64,000 nt of DNA from Microbacterium halophytorum (GTDB lineage: Bacteria > Actinomycetota > Actinomycetes > Actinomycetales > Microbacteriaceae), in assembly GCF_002970975.1 (NCBI RefSeq), contig NZ_PNFA01000015.1, positions 1 through 64,000 of the forward strand, given 5' to 3'. Shown piece by piece: positions 1 through 9,622 of the stretch; position 1 is the stretch's first letter, and each line of letters begins with the position of its first letter. The position numbers and the translations under genes are program-made. The notes under the pieces are model-generated. The model searched no databases and was not told the origin of the DNA. It saw only the letters and a list, made by a program, of their open reading frames with translations.

Positions 1-15
1 CCCACTCTTCTGCGT

Positions 16-2253
16 TCAGCGGAGGCGCAGGTCGGACCGCTTGACCCAGCGCAGCCCCACCGACGTCCGGATCTCGACCCACTTGCCCGTGTACGACACG
101 CGCGTCGCGCTGACGGCGGTCCCCGCGCCGAGCGTGCGCGGCCCCGTGCCGGTGCCGAAGTGGTCGGCGCCGGCGCACTTCTGCAACGGCGAGACGACCG
201 CGCGCGTGCGATCGGTCACGACGTAGGTGCGCGAGGTGCTTCGGGTGCCCGCCGGGTCGGAGCAGATCGTGACCTCGTCGCGCGGGATCCAGCGGTCGCC
301 GGCACCCGTACGGATCCGAAGCCAGTTGCCGGACTTCGAGACGCGCGTGGCCTTCACCAGCGTGTCGTCGCCGATGTACCGGCTGGGCGACGTCCCCGTG
401 CCGTAATGGTCGACGCTCGTGCCGCACTTCGCCATCGGGTACTTCTCGGCGTCGACGCCGTTCTTGACGAGGTAAGCGCGCGACGCCGGCCCCGTGCCCT
501 TGGGCTGGAGGCAGATCGACACCTTGTCGCGGGCGATCCACCGCTCCCCCGAGCTCGTGCGGATCCTGAGCCAGTTCCCCGTCGCGGACACTCGCGTCGC
601 TTGGACCATGGTGCCCTCGCCGACGGCCTTCGCGCCCGTCGTGCACTTCGCCCAGGGGCCGAGCTTCGCGCTCGTCGACGACGTCACGACGTACTCGCGC
701 GAGGCGCCGGAGGTGCCGCTCGGCGTCACGCAGGCGGCCTGTGCCGTCGTCGCCCGCTTGAGGTACGCCGTTGAGACCCAGCGCCTGCCCTGCTCGGTGA
801 CGACCTCATACCAGCCGCCTCCCGCTGTCTGGCGCGTGGCCTTGACGATCGTGCCCTTCGGGAGCGAGGAGATGCCGGTGTCGCACCCGGTGCTCGGCGC
901 CTTGCGCGCGTTCAGGTCGACGGTGGTGACGAACGCACCGCTCTTCGCGCTCACGCCGCTCGGCACCGTGCAGGGCGATGTGCGCGTCGGCCCGAACCAG
1001 TCGGTGTAGTAGTTGTAGAAGTTGCGGTTGCCGTACGTCGAGCAGCTGTCGCCCGTGCCGTAGCCGGCGTTCAGGGCCGCGCGGTTCGGCTGGTACGGCG
1101 TGTAGTAGTACAGCGCCGCCGTCGCCTTGTTCTGGATGGTCACGGGTGACGAGCCGCACGCGGCGTTCGGGCTGTAGCGCACGTTCGACGTCTTGCCGAC
1201 GGGGTACCAGCTGAAGTAGTCGTCCTGCGTGTAGACCTGCAGCTGCCGGGCCGCGCCGTACACCTGGTTCTGGAAGCCGTAGTAGCGCGTGTCGCACGCG
1301 GCCGTGTCAGGGCACGCCATTCCCATGGCGATCGTGTACCGCCAGTCGCTCGGCCAGACGTGCGTGACGAGGCCCTGCTCCTTCTGGAGCATCACGATGA
1401 GCGCCTTCGGGTTGATATCGCACGACTTCGCGACGCGATAGATGATGGCCGCCGCGCTCTCGCCCGTGCGCGCCGTGTAGCCGTCGCAGAATCGGTCAGG
1501 CGCCTTGTAGTTCGTGTTCTGGCGGAACTCCGGGAGGCACGTGTAGCCGCTCTGGCAGTTCGGAACCTTCTCCGCGAGGAAGGACTTGATCGCCGACAGC
1601 GACATCGTCGAACCGTTGAAGAGTTCTCGATCGCTGATGATGTTGCCCGCGTTCCATCCGCGCAGTGATGCGCGCAGTTCGGGTTCGACCGTCTCGAGGA
1701 TCGCCTCGTCGTCACCCGTCGACATGGCCATCCGGTCCATCACCTCGGGGGTGAGAACCGCGTTCTTCGCCATGCCCGCGTTGTTCGTGAAGCGCGGGTC
1801 GTCCGTGCCCGCGGGGTCGGGCGTCAACGTCTGCAGCTCTGCCGGGTCTCCCGCATCGGATGCGGAACCGTCGGTCGCACCGGGCTCCTCCGCCGGCGCA
1901 CCGCCGTCAGCGGAACCCTCGGCGGAGTCGTCCTGCGGTTCGCCCGCGTCCGTCGAACCCTCGACCGGCGCGACGTCCTCCGGGGTCTCGCCGTCCGGCG
2001 CGTCCGCCCCCGTGCCGGGCGCGGGGTCGCCGTCGGTCTGCTCGACGGACACGTCCTCCGAGGGTTCCTCGGCATCGGCCTGTTCGTCGGGTTCTGCCTG
2101 CTCTGATCCGGGCTCGGCGGCCTGCACGGCGCTGGGAAGCGCCGCCCCGTCCCCCGGTGCGACGGCCGAAGCGGCCGTCGGAATCAGCGCCGCAGTCAGT
2201 GTTGCAACGGTGGCCAAAACGATGGCGTGTCGCAGTCGAGCTGTGGTTCGCAT
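16..2253 (-). CDS. Secreted lysozyme-like protein with four C-terminal SH3-like repeats
   Basis: Predicted 745-aa exported protein. The chosen ATG starts a classical Sec signal peptide (RTTARLRH, then a hydrophobic stretch ending near ASA, residue 30); the frame stays open upstream but that part looks non-coding. Residues about 40-150 are a Pro/Asp/Glu/Ala-rich linker. Residues about 190-423 form one Cys/Tyr/Trp-rich domain with PKALIVMLQKEQGLV (283-297), reminiscent of the helix carrying the catalytic Glu in lysozyme/transglycosylase folds; E292 is the candidate. Residues 427-745 hold four imperfect repeats of about 75 aa, each with a TRVS..G.WLRIRT-type core followed by RW, which read as SH3-like cell-wall-binding units. 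Similar proteins are common in Microbacteriaceae, usually annotated as hypothetical or hemagglutinin. Enzymatic activity is inference. No Shine-Dalgarno sequence is visible before the ATG. Confidence 0.72.
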   Translation of the reverse strand: MRTTARLRHAIVLATVATLTAALIPTAASAVAPGDGAALPSAVQAAEPGSEQAEPDEQADAEEPSEDVSVEQTDGDPAPGTGADAPDGETPEDVAPVEGSTDAGEPQDDSAEGSADGGAPAEEPGATDGSASDAGDPAELQTLTPDPAGTDDPRFTNNAGMAKNAVLTPEVMDRMAMSTGDDEAILETVEPELRASLRGWNAGNIISDRELFNGSTMSLSAIKSFLAEKVPNCQSGYTCLPEFRQNTNYKAPDRFCDGYTARTGESAAAIIYRVAKSCDINPKALIVMLQKEQGLVTHVWPSDWRYTIAMGMACPDTAACDTRYYGFQNQVYGAARQLQVYTQDDYFSWYPVGKTSNVRYSPNAACGSSPVTIQNKATAALYYYTPYQPNRAALNAGYGTGDSCSTYGNRNFYNYYTDWFGPTRTSPCTVPSGVSAKSGAFVTTVDLNARKAPSTGCDTGISSLPKGTIVKATRQTAGGGWYEVVTEQGRRWVSTAYLKRATTAQAACVTPSGTSGASREYVVTSSTSAKLGPWAKCTTGAKAVGEGTMVQATRVSATGNWLRIRTSSGERWIARDKVSICLQPKGTGPASRAYLVKNGVDAEKYPMAKCGTSVDHYGTGTSPSRYIGDDTLVKATRVSKSGNWLRIRTGAGDRWIPRDEVTICSDPAGTRSTSRTYVVTDRTRAVVSPLQKCAGADHFGTGTGPRTLGAGTAVSATRVSYTGKWVEIRTSVGLRWVKRSDLRLR

Positions 2254-2268
2254 GTGAATAGAGTGACA

Positions 2269-2302
2269 GATGTATGTGTCTGTTGAAAACCCTGGCAACA
2301 GA
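2269..2302 (-). promoter_or_regulatory. Candidate promoter with overlapping inverted repeat, upstream of secreted SH3-repeat protein
   Basis: On the minus strand TTGCCA (2298-2293) and TACATC (2274-2269) are 18 bp apart, a plausible -35/-10 pair. A perfect 7-bp inverted repeat TCTGTTG-N10-CAACAGA (2279-2285 and 2296-2302) covers the -35, which would suit a repressor operator. The predicted leader to the ATG at 2253 would be only about 10 nt and has no Shine-Dalgarno sequence. The cognate regulator is unknown. Confidence 0.35.
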
Positions 2303-2441
2303 TATCCCAGGATGGGCGTGTCGCGAAGCCGCGCCGCTCGCCCCCATCCGCCGGGCAGGCGAGGCTCGGTCCACAGGGTCTCTGCGGCGGAACGACGGCA
2401 GACTCCCCACAGGCTTCCCAGGTACCCGCAGGGCAGCCCCC

Positions 2442-2447
2442 TAGGCT
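2442..2447 (+). promoter_or_regulatory. Leaderless-type -10 element of the DUF4012 gene
   Basis: TAGGCT lies 6 nt before the GTG at 2454, the TAnnnT-N6/7-start arrangement typical of leaderless actinobacterial transcripts. No Shine-Dalgarno sequence precedes the GTG. Confidence 0.5.
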
Positions 2448-2453
2448 GACCCC

Positions 2454-4256
2454 GTGACGAACCTCTCCGCTGCATCCGCTCCCCGCCGTTCGGCGGGCGG
2501 CCGCCGGCGTCCCCGCCGTTGGCCCTGGATCACCGCCCTGGTCATCCTCCTCATCCTGATCGTCTGCGCGATCTTCGGCTTCATCTTCGTCAAGCAGGCC
2601 CTGGACGTGCGCCAAGACCTGCTCGCCGCGAAGACCGAGCTCTCGGCCGTCGTCGGCGACGTCGAATCGGGTGACGCCGACGCCATGCAGGCCAGCGCCG
2701 ACGAGATCCTCGAGCACACCACGAGTGCCAATGAGAAGGTGTCGACGCCCCTGTGGGCCGTCGCATCGCACGTGCCGTTCGTGGGCCAGAACGTCGACGC
2801 CGTCCGCCGCACGACCCAGGCCACGCACGTCCTCGTGGAGGACGCACTGCCCCCTGGCCTCACGATCATGTCGAGCATGGACCTCGGCTCGGCCGACGTC
2901 GAGGGCGGCGGTCTCGACCTGACGCCGCTGATCGAGGCGCAGGACTCCCTCCCGCAGATCAGCGACGCGTTCGCCGAAGCGGAGAGCATCGTCGCCGACA
3001 TCGACCGCGAGAACCTGATCCCGATGGTCGACGGCGCGATCGGTTCGGTGCTCGACATCATCGAGACCGCCAGCCCGACCGTGCAGGTCGTGGCCGACAA
3101 CCTGCCGACGATCCTCCAGATCGCCGGCGCCGAGGAGCCGCAGCGCTACATGCTCGTGTTCCAGAACAACGCCGAGATCCGCTCGGGCGGCGGACTGCCC
3201 GCGGCGACGGCGGTCGTCGACGTCGCGAACGGCAAGGCCGACCTGGCCGAGCAGACCAGCACATACACCTTCCGCCGCGACATCAAGGTGATCGACCCCC
3301 CGGACGAGATGGAGCAGCTCTACGACGGCGAGACGTTCACGGGCTTCGGCAACTTCACCCGCACGCCGAACTTCCCGACGACCGCCGAGGCGTTCGACTC
3401 GCTGTGGAACATGACGACGGGTGAGTCGCTCGACGGCGTGATGAGCCTCGACCCCGTCGTGCTCTCGCACATCCTCGGTGTGACGGGCCCCGTCACGGCG
3501 AGCGACGGCACGGAGCTCACCGAGGACAACGTCGTGGAGCAACTGCTCTACGAGACGTACGTCCGCTATCCCGGCGAGCAGCAGGACCTGTTCTTCAGCG
3601 ATGTTGCCGCCCGTGTCTTCGAGACGGTGGCCGCTGGCGATTACGATGCGCTGGCGATGCTCGACGCGCTCAGCCAGGGCGCCGAGGAGCAGCGCTTGAA
3701 CGCGTGGTTCCCGGACGAGGCGTCGGAGGACCTCATGGTCGAGCTCGGCATCGACGGTGCACTGCCGACCGACAACGCCGAGACGACCGAGGTCGGGATC
3801 TTCCTGAACGACTACGCGGCGAGCAAGCTCGAGTACTTCCTCGAGTCGGACGTCAGGGTCTCGTGCGACGCGGGCGCCGGAACGATGACCACGGACATCA
3901 CGGTCGCCAACAACGTGCCGCCCGAGGGCATGACGGAGTACCAGCTCGGCATCCGGAACAAGGGCTACGGCATCCCGACGACGTCGTTCATCCTCGACAC
4001 GATGTACTTCGCTCCCCCCGGCAGCGAGATCACCGAGTCGACGCCGGGCGACGACCCTGGCGCGACGCGCACGGGTGTCGAGCGCGAGCGGAACGTCGTG
4101 AGCAACCGCTACTTCGTGGCGTCGGGCGAGAGTCGCACGTTCTCGTTCACGAGCACGATCCCGGACGGCGACAACGGCCCCGTCTCGGTGCGGTACTCTC
4201 CGTCGGTCACCGACACCCCCGTCGACATCGAGGGCAACTGCGACGGCGCGATGTAA
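2454..4256 (+). CDS. DUF4012 domain-containing membrane protein
   Basis: 600-aa protein with an Arg/Pro-rich cytoplasmic N-terminus (about 1-22), one transmembrane helix (about 23-46, WITALVILLILIVCAIFGFI), then a large predicted extracytoplasmic region. It includes the segment around residues 225-340 (LVFQNNAEIRSGGGLP and downstream) that I recognise as the DUF4012 family of actinobacterial envelope proteins. The biochemical role of DUF4012 is unknown; members often lie in surface-polysaccharide loci, which fits the genes that follow. The start is GTG with a TAGGCT -10 element 6 nt upstream. Transcribed divergently from the secreted SH3-repeat gene and convergently with the giant CapA-Mur ligase gene, from which a strong hairpin separates it. 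Confidence 0.85.
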   Translation: MTNLSAASAPRRSAGGRRRPRRWPWITALVILLILIVCAIFGFIFVKQALDVRQDLLAAKTELSAVVGDVESGDADAMQASADEILEHTTSANEKVSTPLWAVASHVPFVGQNVDAVRRTTQATHVLVEDALPPGLTIMSSMDLGSADVEGGGLDLTPLIEAQDSLPQISDAFAEAESIVADIDRENLIPMVDGAIGSVLDIIETASPTVQVVADNLPTILQIAGAEEPQRYMLVFQNNAEIRSGGGLPAATAVVDVANGKADLAEQTSTYTFRRDIKVIDPPDEMEQLYDGETFTGFGNFTRTPNFPTTAEAFDSLWNMTTGESLDGVMSLDPVVLSHILGVTGPVTASDGTELTEDNVVEQLLYETYVRYPGEQQDLFFSDVAARVFETVAAGDYDALAMLDALSQGAEEQRLNAWFPDEASEDLMVELGIDGALPTDNAETTEVGIFLNDYAASKLEYFLESDVRVSCDAGAGTMTTDITVANNVPPEGMTEYQLGIRNKGYGIPTTSFILDTMYFAPPGSEITESTPGDDPGATRTGVERERNVVSNRYFVASGESRTFSFTSTIPDGDNGPVSVRYSPSVTDTPVDIEGNCDGAM

Positions 4257-4373
4257 CCGGCCGCACAGCAGAATCTGATGCCCGCGCCTCCTGATGGAGG
4301 TGCGGACATCCGCTTCTCGGCCGACTCACGAGTCTTCGCCCCGGTGCTCTCCGCACGGAGGAACGCACGGATG

Positions 4374-4428
4374 ACGACAGGAACGCGCCGCCGCACCCTT
4401 CGAGGATGCGGCGGCGCGTTCCTGTCGT
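4374..4428. terminator. Strong bidirectional hairpin between convergent genes
   Basis: Perfect 22-bp inverted repeat (4374-4395 and 4407-4428) with an 11-nt loop, GC-rich, placed between the convergent DUF4012 gene and the 1689-aa gene. There is no long T-run, as is usual for high-GC actinobacterial terminators. Confidence 0.8.
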
Positions 4429-4440
4429 GGTGCCGGTGGA

Positions 4441-7400
4441 TCAGACGATGCGGCCGAACAGAGGGTAGACCGTCTTCTCCAGCAGCTTCGCGCGCGTGCC
4501 GCCCTTGAACAGCAGCACATCGCCCGGCCTGCTGGACTCTACGACCATCCGGTTGAAGTCGGCGCGCCAGGCGAAGAAGTACGCATTCATGCCCTTCGCC
4601 TTGGCTGCCTCCGCCATGTAGCGCGCGTCGGTCCCGACGCACAGCAGCATGTCGATGTCCAAGTCGGCGAGCTTCTCACCGACTGCGGCGTGATCCTCCT
4701 TGGACTTCGCACCGAGATCCGGGATGTCGCTCACAACCGCGATGCGACGCCCGCCCTCGGCGATCGGCACGCCGACGAGGGTTTCGGCGGCGGACAGCAC
4801 CGATGTCGGGGTCGCGCTGTACGTGTCGATCAGGAACTTGTAGCCACCCTTCTCGATGAGGTTCTGCCTCACCGAGTCGGGCACGAAGCGCGACAGGCCG
4901 GAAATGATCTTGTGCGGCGGGATACCGGCTTCGCGGGAGACGGCGAACACGCCGAGCGCGTTGCTGACGTTGTGGACGCCTTGGAAGTTGAGCTTCGCAG
5001 GGAAGACCCCGTCGGGCGACACGATCTCGAACTCGAGCCGCTCGCCGTCGTCGCGGATGTCGCGCGCGTGGTAGTCGCAGGTCTCGTCTCTCACGCTGTA
5101 TCGGATCGTGCGAACGTCTGGGCTCTGCTCGCGCAGGTACTCGTTGTCGTTGTTGATGACGAGCACGCCGTCGGGCTTCAGCCCATCGACGATCTGCATC
5201 TTGCCCTCGATGACCCGCTCGATCGAGCCCATCTGGCCGAGATGACCATCGCCGATTGCGGTGATCAGGGCAATGTCTGGGGCGAGAACCGTCGACGTCT
5301 CGCTCGCCGCGCCTGGCGAGCCGCCGTGGACCTCTTGGATATAGGCCTCGTCCTCGGGCGAGAGCTTCTGGATCACGAGACCAGCGGTGAGAATTGTGTT
5401 GTTGTTGCCCTTCACCGTCAGCGTCCGATACTGACGCACGAATGCCTCTGCCAGGAGTTCCTTGGCCGTCGTTTTCCCGACCGTACCGGTGATGGCAACC
5501 GTGATCGGCGAGTACTTCGCCTTGATCGCGGCCATCAATCTGCCGTATACGCCGCGCACCTCGTCAACGACGAGCGTCGGGATGTTCCGCTGCGGTTCCG
5601 TCGCAATTGCGAATCGGACTCGAGCCTTGCGCGCAGGCAACGGGCGGATCTGTTCCGTCTTCGCGAGATTGCCGGGGCGCGGCAGGAAAATGGCGACACC
5701 GCCGCGGCGCAAGTCCTCCTTACGTGCGGCGATATTCGTCACCGGCTCGTCGATCGCGCTGCCGAGCGCCGCGCGCGCCTCGAGCGAGAACGGGACACCA
5801 AGAATGTCACTGATCTGCGACGGCGTCAGTTGTGGCCGGAACCGTTCGCTGACGCGCACCTCGCGTGCCGTTTCCTGCGCGACTTCCCCGCCGATTCGTT
5901 GCTCAACATTAGCTACGTCCTCCGCGAAGAAACTCTCGCGGTAGGAGCGTACGTAGCCCTCGCCGGCCGGTACGATCGCGTTCATCGCGCCGTCGTACGT
6001 CGCGTACCGGCGCACCGGCACATACTTGGCGTCGGCCTCGAGCGACCCATCGGCGAGGCGCCTGATCGCGACCTTGACGACCGCCGCAGGCGACTCGATG
6101 CGCGTGTCTGGACCGGCCATGAGCGTTCCGAGACCTGTCGCAATCGGTACCCGTCGCTGGTCGGACGTCGTGTGCACCCGATACTTCGACAGCACATTCG
6201 GTACGGAGCACACAACGTAGTCTGCGCCGGCCTCAGCGACACGGCGCGCGGCCGCAAGCCGGTCGTTGAATCCGATCTGTTCACCCGCGGAGCGACAATC
6301 CAGATACGTGAGCACGTACTCAGCGCCGCCTTCACGGACGCGCTGAATGTCCTCGCGAGCGCGCTCCTCATCGAACTCATTGAGGAGAGTCTTAGCTCCC
6401 TCGTTCGTGATGTACTTCCGCGTTTGGTACGCATTCATCGTGTACGAGAGGACGGCGATCCGAATGCCGTTCACCTCGAAGATCGGCGCTTTGTTGATCC
6501 CGAGCCCGCTCGGCGCAATGCCAGCTTCTCGCGTCGCTCGTTCTGTGGAAGCAATGCCCCGTACACCAGCGTCGAGGTTGAACGGGTTGGCCAGCGCCAA
6601 GCAATCGAATCCCGCGTACATCAAGGCGTCGAGATACTGAGGACGCGCGTTCGCGTAGTGCCCCTCACGGAAGTCTGCACGCATCAGCGACATCGGAGGA
6701 TACATGTCGGCAACGACGGACCCGAAGCTGCCGATCGCAAGGTCAGCGGATTGGAGCAGCTTGCGCACATGCCGGAACAGTGGACGGAACTGATAGGTGT
6801 CGCCCATGTCTGCAGCGCGCTCCATGGCGCCGTCATACATCAACGAGCCGCCAACCAACACAATCGCCTCATCGAGCGCGGTGTCTTCGTCACGCTTCCA
6901 AGTACCGGATGCATCGTCGAACGCGTACTCGGCACGGACTTCTTCTCGATCCGAATCCTGACGGAAGAACGTCGGTTCCTGGACCGAGTATGCGTCCACG
7001 AGTGCGTCGTCCGGGGTCGCCGTCCTCGATTCATCCGACAGTCGGGCCAGCGGTGAGCCATCGCCTGCAAGCTGCGTGTACTGCGTGCCGAGGGCCGCCG
7101 CAATCCGACTAACGTCCTCCTCTGCGCGAAGCGGGCTGTATCCGTAGGCACCGTCGAGCAGCGCATCCGCGGGCACTGCCTTGACGAATCCGCGGATGTG
7201 ATCGCCTTCAAGGATGCGGCACGGCGTGTAGCCGTCTCCCTTGATCACCACGGAGCCGCCAGCATCACGGCCGAGCGTGAGCCGTGCGACGAACGTGTCC
7301 ATCGTGATCGGGCGTGCAAGTCCGATGTCCGACAGGAAATTTCCGCCGGAGTAGATCACAGGCACCCGGCGCCCGTCTTCGGCTTCCACGATCGTGTATG

Positions 7401-9510
7401 ACTGCGGGCAATGTGAGTGGGAGCCGAAGACGTAGTCGGCCCCGCCGTCGACCACCATCTGAGCGAAGCGCTCCTGCCGCTCGGTGATCATCGTCGTGTA
7501 CTCACGTCCCCAGTGCGCGTATGCGATGACGAACTCCGCACCTGCTTCACGTGCTGCCGCGATGTCAGCGCGCACGCGCGACTCCTCGAACTGGCTCGTT
7601 ATCGTCGCGAGTCCTTCCGAGGTGAAGTTCGCCTGCTTCATCTTCTGCCGTGCGCCGTCGAGGAAGGACACCACGCCGATCCTGATGCCCTTGATCTCGA
7701 AGAGCACGTAGTGAGGGTCGGCCGGAGAAGCGTACATCCCGTTGTGGATCAGTTCGGCACGGTTGAGCGCGTCAAGTGTCTCAAGCACGCCACGGGTGCC
7801 CGCGTCGTACATGTGATTCTGAGCATTCATCACCAGGTCGAACCCGCCCTGCCGAACCGCCGCGACGAATGCGAACGCGGTGTTGAGGTGCGGCCGATCA
7901 TCGATGTACTTCGACTCGTGCATGTACGGCGTCGACGAGGAAACCATCGTCTCCATGTTGCCGATCGCAAGATCAGTCGATGTCAGCAACGGCGTAATTG
8001 CTTCAAAGCTCTCTGTGAAGTCGTAGACACCATCTTGCAGCGCCGAGCTCTGCTGTTTGAACCGACTCATCAGGTCACCGACCATCGAGATCGTGACTTC
8101 GTCGCTGGTGTCACCCGACGGGTCAGCAGGTCGATACACGCCGTCGTGCAGCTCGAAGCGACTCGGGACGATTGGAGTGCGATTAGATTCCTCGTCACCG
8201 CGTTCGATCGGCTCCGCGGCGGGGCGGAGGTCGAATCTATCCAGGAACACCTGAAGCAGCTCGGGTGAAGCCAATACTTCGGAGACGTTCAGTCCGTGTT
8301 CCGCACCAAACTGTGACACGACGGGCTGCTCGGGCAGTTCCGCCGTGACCGACGCCAGACCTTCTTCGAGTGCATGAGCGTGCGCAGGCGAACCTTCCTC
8401 GCACACGATCGCAGTCGTTGCTGCGAAAGCGCTCTTGCCTATCGTCTCGGTCTCGCCCGGGACAGCGATGCGTTCCAGGCCGGTGCAACCGGCGAAAGCG
8501 TTCTCCTCGATCGTCCGTACGCCCGAATGCAGCCACACCTGCGCGAGCGAAGAGCAGCCTTCGAAAGCTGACCGAGGTACGCGGCGCACCCGGAATGGAA
8601 TCACGATCTTTCGCAACGACGAACACCCGCGAAGCGCCTCTTCACCGATGTAGCGCAGCTCAGTCGGCCAGGACCGCTCCACGATGGTCCGGTCCACGGT
8701 GAGACCGAGGCTGATGCCCGTCTTCACGTAGTGCGGCATGTCTACGAGCGAGCTGCAATCGGCGAACGCTCGACTCGCGATGCGCTGTAAGTCGTACGGC
8801 AGGAACACACGCTCGAGTGTGGTGCAACCCGCGAAAGTCTCGGCGTTGATGACTTGAAGGTCGCTCGGGAGCTCGATCTCCCGCAAGGAGGTGCAATTGG
8901 CGAACGCCTCGGACCCGATCAGCGTCACGGTTTCCGGCACCAGGACCGAGGTGAGCGACGAACTGCCCGCGAGCGCCCCTTTACCGATGGTCGTCACAGG
9001 CAGACCCTCGACTGCCGCTGGGATCTCCAACTTCGTAAGGTCGCGATCAACGCTGACCAGCTTCGCTCCGTCGGCCCCCAGCGCGTATACGGCGCCGGCC
9101 AGGGCCACCCTGCGCCCCTTCGGGACCTTGGTCTTCGGAGTTGAGTTCGTCGGTTCCGCTTTCCCAGGCGCGACGCCAGGGCTATCTGAATCAACTCCAG
9201 CCGGATTCACAGGCTCATGCGCATCTGATTCGTCGACACCGTCTGAGGATGCTTCACCGTCCTCCGCGTCCTCCTCGAAGGACGCGAGCGCATTCAGCGT
9301 CTCTGCGACATCGGACTCGCGAGGCTCGTCGGTGTCCGCTTCGGTGTCGTATACCTGGTCCGGCAGTGCATCCGAAGGTTCCACCGGTGGCTCAGTCGCC
9401 GTCTCGCGCGATGCTTGTGGGTCCGCTGTGGTCGGGCCGACAGACTTGAGCCGCTTCTTCACACCCCGCGCGACAGCACGCGCCTTGCGGACCATGTCCC
9501 GGTCAGCCAT
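4441..9510 (-). CDS. Giant LRR - CapA - degenerate CapA - MurF-like ligase fusion
   Basis: 1689 aa; ATG preceded by GAAAGGA. Order: basic N-terminus, acidic low-complexity linker (about 30-125), BspA/LRR_5-type repeats (about 165-370; AF.GC.SL.. periodicity), CapA-type metallophosphoesterase 1 (about 470-750), CapA-like domain 2 (about 880-1165), and a MurF-like Mur ligase (about 1220-1689). CapA-1 keeps metal-site motifs: VGDLM, NHMYDAG, AHWGRE and GSHSHC (696-701). In CapA-2 these have become VGGSLM, NPFNLDAG, LDCRS and CSVPN, so it is probably inactive. The ligase has the P-loop TGTVGKTTAKE (1341-1351) and NVSNALG. No signal peptide or membrane helix is visible, so a cytoplasmic location is inferred, unlike most CapA proteins. 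Mur ligases form amide bonds using ATP; CapA belongs to poly-gamma-glutamate systems. The substrate is unknown. Residues about 845-1689 are paralogous to the whole 868-aa protein at 18082-20688. Confidence 0.85.
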   Translation of the reverse strand: MADRDMVRKARAVARGVKKRLKSVGPTTADPQASRETATEPPVEPSDALPDQVYDTEADTDEPRESDVAETLNALASFEEDAEDGEASSDGVDESDAHEPVNPAGVDSDSPGVAPGKAEPTNSTPKTKVPKGRRVALAGAVYALGADGAKLVSVDRDLTKLEIPAAVEGLPVTTIGKGALAGSSSLTSVLVPETVTLIGSEAFANCTSLREIELPSDLQVINAETFAGCTTLERVFLPYDLQRIASRAFADCSSLVDMPHYVKTGISLGLTVDRTIVERSWPTELRYIGEEALRGCSSLRKIVIPFRVRRVPRSAFEGCSSLAQVWLHSGVRTIEENAFAGCTGLERIAVPGETETIGKSAFAATTAIVCEEGSPAHAHALEEGLASVTAELPEQPVVSQFGAEHGLNVSEVLASPELLQVFLDRFDLRPAAEPIERGDEESNRTPIVPSRFELHDGVYRPADPSGDTSDEVTISMVGDLMSRFKQQSSALQDGVYDFTESFEAITPLLTSTDLAIGNMETMVSSSTPYMHESKYIDDRPHLNTAFAFVAAVRQGGFDLVMNAQNHMYDAGTRGVLETLDALNRAELIHNGMYASPADPHYVLFEIKGIRIGVVSFLDGARQKMKQANFTSEGLATITSQFEESRVRADIAAAREAGAEFVIAYAHWGREYTTMITERQERFAQMVVDGGADYVFGSHSHCPQSYTIVEAEDGRRVPVIYSGGNFLSDIGLARPITMDTFVARLTLGRDAGGSVVIKGDGYTPCRILEGDHIRGFVKAVPADALLDGAYGYSPLRAEEDVSRIAAALGTQYTQLAGDGSPLARLSDESRTATPDDALVDAYSVQEPTFFRQDSDREEVRAEYAFDDASGTWKRDEDTALDEAIVLVGGSLMYDGAMERAADMGDTYQFRPLFRHVRKLLQSADLAIGSFGSVVADMYPPMSLMRADFREGHYANARPQYLDALMYAGFDCLALANPFNLDAGVRGIASTERATREAGIAPSGLGINKAPIFEVNGIRIAVLSYTMNAYQTRKYITNEGAKTLLNEFDEERAREDIQRVREGGAEYVLTYLDCRSAGEQIGFNDRLAAARRVAEAGADYVVCSVPNVLSKYRVHTTSDQRRVPIATGLGTLMAGPDTRIESPAAVVKVAIRRLADGSLEADAKYVPVRRYATYDGAMNAIVPAGEGYVRSYRESFFAEDVANVEQRIGGEVAQETAREVRVSERFRPQLTPSQISDILGVPFSLEARAALGSAIDEPVTNIAARKEDLRRGGVAIFLPRPGNLAKTEQIRPLPARKARVRFAIATEPQRNIPTLVVDEVRGVYGRLMAAIKAKYSPITVAITGTVGKTTAKELLAEAFVRQYRTLTVKGNNNTILTAGLVIQKLSPEDEAYIQEVHGGSPGAASETSTVLAPDIALITAIGDGHLGQMGSIERVIEGKMQIVDGLKPDGVLVINNDNEYLREQSPDVRTIRYSVRDETCDYHARDIRDDGERLEFEIVSPDGVFPAKLNFQGVHNVSNALGVFAVSREAGIPPHKIISGLSRFVPDSVRQNLIEKGGYKFLIDTYSATPTSVLSAAETLVGVPIAEGGRRIAVVSDIPDLGAKSKEDHAAVGEKLADLDIDMLLCVGTDARYMAEAAKAKGMNAYFFAWRADFNRMVVESSRPGDVLLFKGGTRAKLLEKTVYPLFGRIV

Positions 9511-9622
9511 TGTCTTTTCCTTTCAGGGTCGCTGCCAGAGCGGTCATTGTTCCTCGGTATGACTGCGCTCGGGCAGCGGCAGAGCAGTCTTCCGTGAGAG
9601 TCTAGGCCGGTCACGGCTCGAC

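Noticed and set aside
4690-7056. Long plus-strand open frame opposite the giant fusion gene.
   Set aside because: Low-complexity His/Arg/Glu composition and complete overlap with a multi-domain gene on the other strand; no ribosome-binding site.
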